A stretch of DNA of 6,960 bases from Planctomycetia bacterium (lineage in GTDB: Bacteria > Planctomycetota > Planctomycetia > Pirellulales > UBA1268), in NCBI GenBank assembly GCA_009923125.1, contig RFUD01000126.1, forward strand, positions 1 through 6,960, given 5' to 3'. The notes below the pieces were generated by a model. That model did not search any database. It saw only the letters and a list, made by a program, of their open reading frames with translations, and was not told the DNA's origin. Below, in pieces: positions 1-5,860 of the stretch. The position numbers were made by a program, and so were the translations under genes. How positions within the stretch are numbered: position 1 is the stretch's first letter; each line of letters begins with the position of its first letter.

Positions 1-317
1 GACCGTACGATCGCCATGTGATGCATCTGCTTGGCCATCAGCGGCATGTGCTCGCAGATGGCGACGCCGTCGGCCGAGGTCGAGATCTGCTTGAACGGGC
101 CGCCCGTCGCCGCGCCCGGCTTGAGGTCCCAGATGTCCATGGTGCTCGGTCCGCCCCCCATCCACAGCAGGATCGCGGACTTGTGCCGTTTCTTGAGGTC
201 GGTGGCGTTGGCGAGGATCGAGTTGGTGAAGGCCGTGGCCGGCGCGGCGAGGGCCGCCGCCCCCGCCAGGTGGCTCATGAAGTGCCGGCGGGTCATGTCG
301 GAGGGTGTCGTGAACAT
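1..317 (-). CDS. DUF1501 family protein, N-terminal 105 residues (runs off window)
   Basis: Translating the minus strand from the ATG at 317-315 gives an uninterrupted frame to the window edge. The N-terminus has a twin-arginine-like motif (T9-R10-R11-H12-F13-M14) followed by an Ala-rich hydrophobic stretch (about 18-30), which suggests Tat export. Residues about 50-67 (LLWMGGGPSTMDIWDLKPG) are the hallmark of the planctomycete DUF1501 family (PF07394, a relative of the alkaline phosphatase/sulfatase superfamily). The stretch ending EHMPLMAKQM also matches the family. A second in-frame ATG at residue 8 is possible. I prefer the first because AAGGAA lies about 8 bases upstream of it. The gene follows the PSCyt2/PSD1 gene by 90 bases on the same strand, the usual pairing for these families. 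The biochemical function is not established. The C-terminal three quarters are outside the window. Confidence 0.93.
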   Translation of the reverse strand, partial: MFTTPSDMTRRHFMSHLAGAAALAAPATAFTNSILANATDLKKRHKSAILLWMGGGPSTMDIWDLKPGAATGGPFKQISTSADGVAICEHMPLMAKQMHHMAIVR

Positions 318-370
318 CGGTGTTTTCCTTCGTGGTATCAGGCCACCGGGAGGGCGGCCGCGTGGAGCAA

Positions 371-401
371 GCCGGCACGGGCCGGGAATGGCCGTGCCGG
401 C
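371..401 (-). repeat. Perfect 10-bp inverted repeat between the PSCyt2/PSD1 and DUF1501 genes
   Basis: GCCGGCACGG (371-380) is exactly complementary to CCGTGCCGGC (392-401), with an 11-base loop. It begins 6 bases after the stop codon of the upstream gene. The RNA from the minus strand would form a very stable GC hairpin, but no T-run follows it, so it is not a classical intrinsic terminator. It could be an mRNA-stability or partial-termination element that changes the ratio of the two proteins. That role is inference. Confidence 0.5.
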
Positions 402-407
402 GTCAAG

Positions 408-2102
408 TCAATGGTTGATGATGAATTCGTTGGAATTGAGGATCGCCCACCAGACGTCCTGGAGGGCCGCGACCGCGTCTCCCTTGCGGTCCTGCATCAG
501 CTTGTTGGCGGCCGCGACCTCCTTCGCCGACGGCTTGCGGGAGAGGGCGGCAAGGTACAGGGCGTCGATCTTGCCCGCATTCTTCTCCCCGCCCGCGGCG
601 ACCCGGTCGAGGAAACCGCCCTTGCCCGAGCTCGTGGCCACCTTCACCAGGTCGCCGTTGAACATCATCAGCACCTGGGTGATCGACCCGTTGAAGGTCG
701 TGGCGTCGTCCCCCTCGTCGGTGCCGAAGGCGATGATGAACTGCTTCATCCACTCGTCCTTCTTCTTTGCCGCCGCCTCGCCGGCCCTGCTCTGATCGGC
801 CTCGGTGGCCGTGAGCAGCGACTCGTAGAGCTCCTCCGCCCGAATCTGCCGCAGGTAGAACCGCGAGAACTTCGGCTTCTCGCCGAGGCTGGGGTCGTCC
901 TTGGCGTTGCCCTTCGCAACCCGGCTGGAAAGGCTGTACGGCTTCGAGAGCACGATCCAGCGGATGAGTTCCTTGAGATCGAAGCTCTGCTCCCGGAAGC
1001 GGGCCGCCAAACCGTCGAGCAGCTCCGGATGGGACGGGGGATTGTGCTCGCCGAGGTCGTCCACGGGCTTGGTGAACCCATACCCCAGGAAGTGCGACCA
1101 GATGCGGTTGACGATCGCCTTCGGCATCAGCGGACTCGCCTTGATGAGCTGCGCCAGCTCCCGGCGCCGATTCGCCCCGTACTTCTCGCCGTCGTCCATC
1201 ACGCCGGGAAGGTAGCCACTCTGGGAGATTTCCGTGCCGTCGATGAACACCGGATAGGCGACCTTCTTCAGGCCATTGCGAAGCTCGTAGTAGATCTCGG
1301 CCGCCTGGGGATCGCCCCCTTCGCCGGCGAAGTCCTCGTCCACCAACTCGATCGCCTGCACGTCCATCGTCTGTTCGAACCGGCGCAGCGCCCGGGCCTG
1401 CCGGAAAAATGCGTTCATCTCCCAGAACTGGTTCTGCTTTCCCTTGTTGAACGGGTGGTTGTGGCACTGCGTGCACTGCACCTGCACGCCGAGGAAGATC
1501 TGGGCGGTCTTGGCGGTCGCCTGCACGCCCCCCTCCTCCATCTTGCCGGTGAGGAAGTTGGTGGCGCCGTTGAAGTTCTCGACACCCTCCTTGTTGGTGT
1601 TCACGCCCGTGGCCGTGACGAGCTCCTCCATGAAACGGTCGTAGGGGATGTTCTTGGAAAAGGCCCGCCGCAACCACTGCCGCATCCCGGGGCGACTGAC
1701 CAGGTCGTTTTCGACGTCGCGGCCGATCAGGACCGTCGTCCAAATGTCGGTCCAACTGCGGGCGTACTCGTCCACGTAGTCGTCGCCGAGCAACCGGCCG
1801 ACCAGTTCCGCCTTTTTCGTCGGCGACGAGTCGGCCAGGAACACCCGCAGCTCTTCGCTGGTGGGGATGCGGCCGATCACGTCGAGATGGACGCGGCGGC
1901 ACCATTCACCATCGGTTGCCGCGGGGGAGGGCTCGAGTCCGGCGTCGGCCCAGCCGGCCGCCACCTGCTCGTTGATGAACCTCACCTGCGGGATGCCGAA
2001 GTTCTCGTCGTCGGCGGCCGACCCCGGCGCGGCCCAAGCCACGACCACCACCGCCGCGGCCGCCACGCGGGCCAGACGCCGAATCGTAACGCTCCCGACC
2101 AT
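408..2102 (-). CDS. Exported PSCyt2/PSD1 (DUF1549/DUF1553) protein
   Basis: The protein has 564 residues. The N-terminus has basic residues followed by a hydrophobic Ala/Val core (13-25) ending in APGSA-A, a good Sec signal peptide with cleavage near residue 29. The PSCyt2 domain (PF07583, DUF1549) covers roughly 35-240 and includes WCRRVHLDVIGRIPT (67-81) and QVQCTQCHNHPFNK (207-220). In the latter, C210-x-x-C213-H214 forms a CxxCH motif of the type that attaches heme c. The PSD1 domain (PF07587, DUF1553) runs from about 311 to the end, with AIVNRIWSHFLGYGF and NPPSHPELLD as typical family strings. The separate N-terminal PSCyt1 cytochrome domain found in longer relatives is absent. The start ATG has a GAGGG Shine-Dalgarno sequence 8 bases upstream. 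The gene sits 126 bases after rplQ and 90 bases before a DUF1501 gene on the same strand. Its role is unknown. Heme binding is inferred from the motif only. Confidence 0.95.
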   Translation of the reverse strand: MVGSVTIRRLARVAAAAVVVVAWAAPGSAADDENFGIPQVRFINEQVAAGWADAGLEPSPAATDGEWCRRVHLDVIGRIPTSEELRVFLADSSPTKKAELVGRLLGDDYVDEYARSWTDIWTTVLIGRDVENDLVSRPGMRQWLRRAFSKNIPYDRFMEELVTATGVNTNKEGVENFNGATNFLTGKMEEGGVQATAKTAQIFLGVQVQCTQCHNHPFNKGKQNQFWEMNAFFRQARALRRFEQTMDVQAIELVDEDFAGEGGDPQAAEIYYELRNGLKKVAYPVFIDGTEISQSGYLPGVMDDGEKYGANRRRELAQLIKASPLMPKAIVNRIWSHFLGYGFTKPVDDLGEHNPPSHPELLDGLAARFREQSFDLKELIRWIVLSKPYSLSSRVAKGNAKDDPSLGEKPKFSRFYLRQIRAEELYESLLTATEADQSRAGEAAAKKKDEWMKQFIIAFGTDEGDDATTFNGSITQVLMMFNGDLVKVATSSGKGGFLDRVAAGGEKNAGKIDALYLAALSRKPSAKEVAAANKLMQDRKGDAVAALQDVWWAILNSNEFIINH

Positions 2103-2118
2103 GCTCCAGTCCCTCGCA

Positions 2119-2151
2119 CCGGAAGAACGCCCTGCCGAATCTTCTTCGGCA
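2119..2151 (-). other. Leader hairpin upstream of the PSCyt2/PSD1 gene, possibly the rplQ terminator
   Basis: On the minus strand TGCCGAA (2151-2145) pairs perfectly with TTCGGCA (2139-2133) around a 5-base loop. A competing helix is possible between CCGAAGAA (2149-2142) and TTCTT-C-CGG (2127-2119) with one bulged base. The structure lies in the 126-base gap between the rplQ stop and the next gene, just upstream of its Shine-Dalgarno sequence. It may end the ribosomal transcript or regulate the downstream gene. The tail after the stem (GGGCGTTCTTCC) is only weakly U-rich, so termination is uncertain. No convincing promoter was recognised in the rest of the gap. TAGAAT just before the hairpin resembles a -10 box but lacks a matching -35. 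Confidence 0.3.
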
Positions 2152-2228
2152 ATTCTATTCGACGCAGGACGGCTTACCTATTCCGCGGCGGGAAATCGGG
2201 GTCCGGTGCCGCTGCCAGGGAGGGCCTG

Positions 2229-2825
2229 TCAGCCGCCGGCCTTGGCCGTCCGCGGGGGGCGTCCGGCCTCCACCTTGGGGGCGGGCGCCCGGCCGGCAGC
2301 GACGTCGTTCCCCACGAACTCCAGGATCGCCCGGGGGCCGGCGTCGCCGAGCCGGGGCGTGGCGAGCTTGAGGATCCGCGTGTAGCCGCCCGGCCGGTCC
2401 ACGAACCGGGGGGCGATCTTCTCGAACACCACGCGGGCGGCCTGCTTGTCGCCCAGCAGCGTCACCACCCGCCGCCGAGCCGTGACTGCGGGAGCCACCG
2501 CCGCCGCCCACTTCCGCCACTGCTCACCCTGCCGCCACTTCTTCCACTCGGCGGAATCACGGGCAGCGGTCGTGCCGAACTCCTTGGCCCGTTCGGCCGC
2601 CACGAGGCCGCGCTTCGCGATCGTGATGCAGCGCTCGACGAGCGGCCGCACTTCCTTCGCCTTGGCGACCGTGGTGACGATGCGGCCCGGATTCGCCGGC
2701 GCACCGACCTCATCGACGTCCACTTCCCGCTCCGTGAGCATCAGGGCCGAAGCCAGATTGCGGAGGAGCGCCCGCTGGTGGGACGGGCTGCGACCGAGGA
2801 CACGGCCTTTGCGACGATGACGCAT
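2229..2825 (-). CDS. rplQ: 50S ribosomal protein L17 with internal insertions and C-terminal tail
   Basis: L17 sits near the exit of the peptide tunnel on the large subunit. The N-terminus MRHRRKGRVLGRSPSHQRAL is a clear L17 signature, and FVDRPGGYTRILK (141-153) is the conserved core near the end. At 198 residues the protein is much longer than the roughly 127 of E. coli. Against the E. coli sequence there is an insertion at about 32-48 (acidic then Pro/Gly-rich) and a second at about 74-112, which is Trp/Lys/Ala-rich and includes EWKKWRQGEQWRKW. There is also a Pro/Ala/Lys-rich C-terminal tail from about 175. The start ATG has AGGA 8 bases upstream. The gene follows rpoA by 58 bases and is the last of the ribosomal cluster, which is the usual order. 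The identification is certain. What the insertions do is unknown. Confidence 0.98.
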   Translation of the reverse strand: MRHRRKGRVLGRSPSHQRALLRNLASALMLTEREVDVDEVGAPANPGRIVTTVAKAKEVRPLVERCITIAKRGLVAAERAKEFGTTAARDSAEWKKWRQGEQWRKWAAAVAPAVTARRRVVTLLGDKQAARVVFEKIAPRFVDRPGGYTRILKLATPRLGDAGPRAILEFVGNDVAAGRAPAPKVEAGRPPRTAKAGG

Positions 2826-2883
2826 GGTTTGGATCCTGACGTTTGATGCGAGACGAAAACGATTGAGGAACGACCCGGGCCGC

Positions 2884-3873
2884 TCAGGCGTCCGCGGACG
2901 AAGGCACCGGCATGCCGAGCCTCAGCCCGAGCTCGCCGAGCTTGTCCTCGATCTCCTGGAGGGTCGTCTCCCCGAAGTTCCGAACTTCGAGCAGCTCCTC
3001 CCGGGAACGCGACACCAGATCGCGAAGCGACTGAATGCCCTCCTCGTGGAGGCAGTTGTTCGCCCGCAGGGAGAGCTTCAGATCCGACACCAGCATCCCG
3101 AGACGACTCTCGAGGGGCGCCTCGATCGACAGCACATTCGCGCGGGCCGGAAGATTGACCGCCGGACCGGGCTTGGCGTACCCGACGAACGGGTTGAGGT
3201 GCTTGCGGAGGATCTTCGCCGCCTCGACGAGCGCCATCTCGGGCGTCACCGTGCCGTCGGTCCAGATCTCCATCGTCAGCTTGTCGTAATTCGTCTTCTG
3301 ACCGACCCGCGTCTCCTCGACCTCGTACCGCACGCGCGTGACGGGGCTGAACACGGCATCCACCGGAATGATCCCGATTTCCTGGGCCTCCGGGCTGTGC
3401 TCGCTGGCCGGCACGTAGCCGCGGCCGTTCTCGACCACCATTTCGAGCTCGAACGGGACGTCGTCGGTGAGCGTGGCGATGACCAGGTCCTTGTTCACGA
3501 CCTCCACCGCCTCGTCGGTCTGGATGTCGGCGCCCGTCACCGGCCCCTTGGTGCTCTTCTCCACCCGGATCACGCGGGTCGAGCCGCTGTGGTTCTTGAC
3601 CACCAGGCTCTTCACCGCCAGCACGATGTCGGTGACGTCCTCGAGCACGCCCTTGATCGTCGTGAACTCGTGCAGCGCACCGCTCACCTTGATCTGCGTG
3701 ATCGCGCTGCCCTCGAGGCTCGAGAGGAGCACGCGCCGCAGACTGTTGCCGACGGTCGTGCCGAAGCCACGCTCGAACGGCTCCGCGACGAACTTCCCAT
3801 ACGTCCCAGACAGCGTCTTCGAATCGGCCGTGACCGAACCCGGCAGCTCGAGGCCGCGCCAACGGATGTGCAT
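2884..3873 (-). CDS. rpoA: DNA-directed RNA polymerase subunit alpha
   Basis: This is the alpha subunit, which dimerises to start assembly of RNA polymerase and whose C-terminal domain contacts upstream promoter DNA and activators. Its 329 residues match the usual length. The N-terminal assembly domain includes EPFERGFGTTVGNSLRRVLL (31-50) and SSLEGSAIT, the family signature, and the second insert domain covers roughly 55-180. After a linker at about 235-252, the C-terminal helix-hairpin-helix domain spans about 255-322, with LSLRANNCL (267-275) and NFGETTLQEI (299-308). R270 and N273 align with the DNA-contacting R265 and N268 of E. coli. K298 of E. coli is replaced by T303, and K297 by E302. 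The start has a strong GAAGGAG Shine-Dalgarno 6 bases upstream. It lies 59 bases after rpsD and 58 before rplQ, in conserved order. Confidence 0.99.
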   Translation of the reverse strand: MHIRWRGLELPGSVTADSKTLSGTYGKFVAEPFERGFGTTVGNSLRRVLLSSLEGSAITQIKVSGALHEFTTIKGVLEDVTDIVLAVKSLVVKNHSGSTRVIRVEKSTKGPVTGADIQTDEAVEVVNKDLVIATLTDDVPFELEMVVENGRGYVPASEHSPEAQEIGIIPVDAVFSPVTRVRYEVEETRVGQKTNYDKLTMEIWTDGTVTPEMALVEAAKILRKHLNPFVGYAKPGPAVNLPARANVLSIEAPLESRLGMLVSDLKLSLRANNCLHEEGIQSLRDLVSRSREELLEVRNFGETTLQEIEDKLGELGLRLGMPVPSSADA

Positions 3874-3932
3874 GAAAAACTCCTTCGTTCAGGTCGTCCA
3901 GTGGATGCCAAGCCGAAGCCGCGTCGCCGCGG

Positions 3933-4559
3933 TCACTTCGAACACAACTCGATGATCAGATTCGCCTGCACCGGGATCGAGATGTCGTCCGCGGCGGGAA
4001 GGCGGTCCACCCGGCCCTCCGGAATCGCCCCCTCGACCCGCGACAGGAAATCCGGCACGTCGCGGCGGGCGTCGGCGAGCGCCGCATGGACCAACTGCAG
4101 GCTGCGAGCCCGATTCTTCACGCGAATCAGATCTCCCGCCTTGACGAGGTAGCTCGGCACGTCCAGCCGGCGGCCGTTGACGGTGATGTGACCGTGCATC
4201 ACCGCCTGCCGGGCCGCCGCCCTCGACGACGCGAACCCGAGACGGTGGACGACATTGTCGAGCCGCCGCTCGAGGAGCTGCATGAGCGTCTCGCCGGTGT
4301 TGCCCTTGCCCCGCTCGGCCCTGGAGAAGTAGGTGCGAAACTGCCGCTCGAGCACACCGTAATAGTGCTTGACCTTCTGCTTCTCGCGCAGCCGCAGACC
4401 GTAGTCGGTCGGCTTGCTGCGGCGCTTCTGGACCATGCCCGGAGGCGACGCCCGGCGCTCGAGCGCGCACTTCGGGGTGTCGCAACGACTCCCCTTCAAG
4501 AACAACTTGAGCCCGTCACGACGACAGAGCCGGCAGACCGGTCCGGTGATGCGTCCCAT
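3933..4559 (-). CDS. rpsD: 30S ribosomal protein S4, zinc-binding (C+) form
   Basis: S4 is a primary 16S rRNA binder that starts assembly of the 30S body and contributes to decoding accuracy. The protein has 208 residues, close to the 206 of E. coli. MGRITGPVCRLCRRDG begins the protein, and C9-x2-C12-x13-C26-x4-C31 forms a four-cysteine zinc site, so this is the zinc-containing form. The S4 RNA-binding domain (about 95-160) contains RRLDNVVHRLGFASSRAAAR and the HGHITVNGRRLDVPSY segment. The frame stays open far upstream, but that extension crosses rpsK and rpsM out of frame, so the ATG at 4559 is the start. Just upstream AGGGAATCA occurs twice, 11 bases apart, with the second copy overlapping the ATG. 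The nearer AGGG is only 4 bases from the start. The 107 bases separating it from rpsK show nothing else I recognise. Confidence 0.99.
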   Translation of the reverse strand: MGRITGPVCRLCRRDGLKLFLKGSRCDTPKCALERRASPPGMVQKRRSKPTDYGLRLREKQKVKHYYGVLERQFRTYFSRAERGKGNTGETLMQLLERRLDNVVHRLGFASSRAAARQAVMHGHITVNGRRLDVPSYLVKAGDLIRVKNRARSLQLVHAALADARRDVPDFLSRVEGAIPEGRVDRLPAADDISIPVQANLIIELCSK

Positions 4560-4666
4560 GATTCCCTGCTGATTCCCTCGTGTTCTTCGTCCCGTTTTTC
4601 CCGAACAGTGATCCGCTTCGCGGGTGAATCGACCGCGGCCCGCCCGGAGCCCCGGCCACGCCCCGA

Positions 4667-5047
4667 CTAGACCCGCCGCTTCTTCGGCGGGCGGCAGCCG
4701 TTGTGCGGCAGCGGCGTGATGTCCTCGATACTCTTGACGTTCATGCCGGCCGCCTGGAGCGCCGTGATCGCGCTCTCGCGACCGCTCCCCGGGCCGCGCA
4801 CCCGCACCTCGAGCTCCTTGACACCGAACTTGGCCGCCTTCTCGGCCGCCTGCTGTGCGGCGCACTGCCCGGCGAACGGCGTGCCCTTGCGGCTCCCCTT
4901 GAAGCCGCACGTGCCGCCGCTGGCCCAGCAGAGCGTGTCGCCCTTGGTGTCGGTGATCGTGACGGTGGTGTTGTTGAAGCTCGCCGTGATGTAGGCGATG
5001 CCGGCCGTCACGCTCTTTTTCTTGGTCTTCGCTGGCTTGGTTGACAT
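4667..5047 (-). CDS. rpsK: 30S ribosomal protein S11
   Basis: S11 lies on the platform of the small subunit beside the E-site mRNA and pairs with S6/S18 during assembly. The protein has 126 residues, the usual length. After a Lys-rich N-terminus (MSTKPAKTKKK) come the conserved ITASFNNTTVTITD (20-33), WASGGTCGFKGSRKGTPFA, the VRVRGPGSGRESA loop and the C-terminal ITPLPHNGCRPPKKRRV. The start ATG gives the expected N-terminus. The upstream ribosome-binding sequence is weak, with only GAG about 10 bases away. It lies 36 bases after rpsM, consistent with one transcript. There is no sign of damage. Confidence 0.99.
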   Translation of the reverse strand: MSTKPAKTKKKSVTAGIAYITASFNNTTVTITDTKGDTLCWASGGTCGFKGSRKGTPFAGQCAAQQAAEKAAKFGVKELEVRVRGPGSGRESAITALQAAGMNVKSIEDITPLPHNGCRPPKKRRV

Positions 5048-5083
5048 GTTCGTGCTCGTGTGGGGTCCGCTCCCTGCGGGCGG

Positions 5084-5467
5084 TTACTTGAGATCCTTGA
5101 CGCCCTTCTTGCCCGCGACCGTCTTCTTCGGCCCCTTGCGGGTGCGGGCATTCGTGCGGGTCCGCTGACCACGCACCGGCAGGCCGCGGCGATGCCGCAG
5201 CCCCCGGTAACTGCCGATATCCTTGAGCCGGGAGATGTTCTGCGCGACCTGCCGCCGCAGCTGCCCCTCGACGGTGTAGTCCTTGTCGAGCAGCGTCGCC
5301 AGGCGGGCGAGCTCGTCCTCGTGCAGGTTCCGGGCCACCCCCTCGGGATCGACGCCGGCCTTGTGGCACAGTTCCCGGGCGACCCGCGGACCGACGCCAT
5401 ACAGGTACTGCAGCGAGTAGATGGTCTTCTTTTCCGAAGGGATATCGACGCCGAGGAGTCGGGGCAT
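5084..5467 (-). CDS. rpsM: 30S ribosomal protein S13
   Basis: S13 sits in the head of the small subunit and makes intersubunit bridges and contacts with P-site tRNA. The protein has 127 residues. MPRLLGVDIPSEKKTIYSLQ is the standard N-terminus. The helix-two-turn-helix segment includes YLYGVGPRVARELC. The basic C-terminal part carries SYRGLRHRRGLPVRGQRTRTNARTRKG, with a Lys-rich tail to residue 127. The start is fixed by alignment to the family. No Shine-Dalgarno sequence is visible before it, as is common in Planctomycetota. It lies 127 bases after rpmJ and 36 before rpsK. Confidence 0.99.
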   Translation of the reverse strand: MPRLLGVDIPSEKKTIYSLQYLYGVGPRVARELCHKAGVDPEGVARNLHEDELARLATLLDKDYTVEGQLRRQVAQNISRLKDIGSYRGLRHRRGLPVRGQRTRTNARTRKGPKKTVAGKKGVKDLK

Positions 5468-5531
5468 GGAATGAAATCGCCGGGGGTTCAGGGGTGCATC
5501 GAGGCGACGGCCACATCCGATCCGAGGGGCC

Positions 5532-5553
5532 CGAACCCGACATGCCGGGGTCG
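5532..5553 (-). other. Hairpin in the rpsM leader
   Basis: In the 127-base gap between rpmJ and rpsM the minus strand reads CGACCCCG (5553-5546), a 6-base loop, then CGGGTTCG (5539-5532). This is an 8-bp stem with one mismatch. In E. coli the rpsM leader is where S4 represses the alpha operon, so a structured leader here could have a similar role. The fold does not visibly match the E. coli pseudoknot, and the regulatory role is speculation. Confidence 0.3.
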
Positions 5554-5594
5554 ATGGCCACTGGTCCGATGCCAACCGCCTGTTCGTCCGCTCG

Positions 5595-5708
5595 TCACCC
5601 CTGCCGCTGCTTGTGACGCGGGTCGGCGCACACGACGAACACCACGCCGCGGCGGCGCACGATCTTGCACTTGTCACACATGCGACGGACGCTGGCGCGA
5701 ACCTTCAT
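5595..5708 (-). CDS. rpmJ: 50S ribosomal protein L36, zinc-binding form
   Basis: This 37-residue gene was read directly on the minus strand from the ATG at 5708-5706 to the TGA at 5597-5595. It begins MKVRASVRRMCDKCKIVRRR and continues GVVFVVCADPRHKQRQG. C11-x2-C14, C27 and H32 form the CCCH zinc site of the standard (C+) L36 form, so this is not the zinc-independent paralog. L36 binds 23S rRNA in the large subunit. There is no obvious Shine-Dalgarno sequence. It is the first gene after the promoter at 5774-5802 and heads the rpmJ-rpsM-rpsK-rpsD-rpoA-rplQ series. infA, which often precedes it, is absent. Confidence 0.98.
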   Translation of the reverse strand: MKVRASVRRMCDKCKIVRRRGVVFVVCADPRHKQRQG

Positions 5709-5773
5709 ACGCGAGCCCGTGGTGACTGCCGACCACGCCTTCAAGAGGAACAGGGGGAAACGGGGAGCCTCGG

Positions 5774-5802
5774 AGTATAGGAAGGCGTGGGGGCCGTTCC
5801 AA
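5774..5802 (-). promoter_or_regulatory. Sigma-70-type promoter for the rpmJ-rplQ cluster
   Basis: On the minus strand TTGGAA (5802-5797) matches the -35 consensus at 4 of 6 positions and TATACT (5779-5774) matches the -10 at 5 of 6. They are separated by exactly 17 bases. Transcription would start near 5767, leaving a leader of about 60 bases before rpmJ. The site lies in the only sizeable gap between map and the ribosomal genes, where an independent promoter makes sense. It is a sequence prediction only. Confidence 0.7.
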
Positions 5803-5823
5803 GGGGGTGATGATTTGACCGCG

Positions 5824-5860
5824 GATTTGCCCGCTGCCCGCGTCGGGTGGGCCCCAAATC
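5824..5860 (-). terminator. Candidate hairpin at the end of map
   Basis: On the minus strand GATTTG (5860-5855), beginning inside the map stop codon, pairs with CAAATC (5829-5824). Within this arm CCC pairs with GGG and an inner CCCG-ACG-CGGG hairpin can form. The composite stem sits between map and the promoter at 5774-5802, where a terminator would be expected. No U-run follows, so intrinsic termination is doubtful and the element may only be structured RNA. Confidence 0.3.

Noticed and set aside
18..2846. A 942-residue open frame on the plus strand
   Set aside because: It runs antisense across the DUF1501, PSCyt2/PSD1 and rplQ genes, has low-complexity Arg/His/Pro/Leu-rich content and no family resemblance. 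It is a by-product of high GC and codon bias in the real genes.
2824..4152. A 442-residue open frame on the plus strand
   Set aside because: It is entirely antisense to rpoA and part of rpsD, with Arg/His-rich shadow composition and no recognisable domain.
4560..5561. A long N-terminal extension of S4 making a 542-residue protein
   Set aside because: The extension crosses rpsK and rpsM in a wrong frame. S4 clearly begins MGRITGPVC at 4559 and has the normal length from there.
5468..5677. An N-terminal extension of S13 upstream of 5467
   Set aside because: It overlaps rpmJ out of frame, and the S13 family N-terminus begins exactly at the ATG at 5467.
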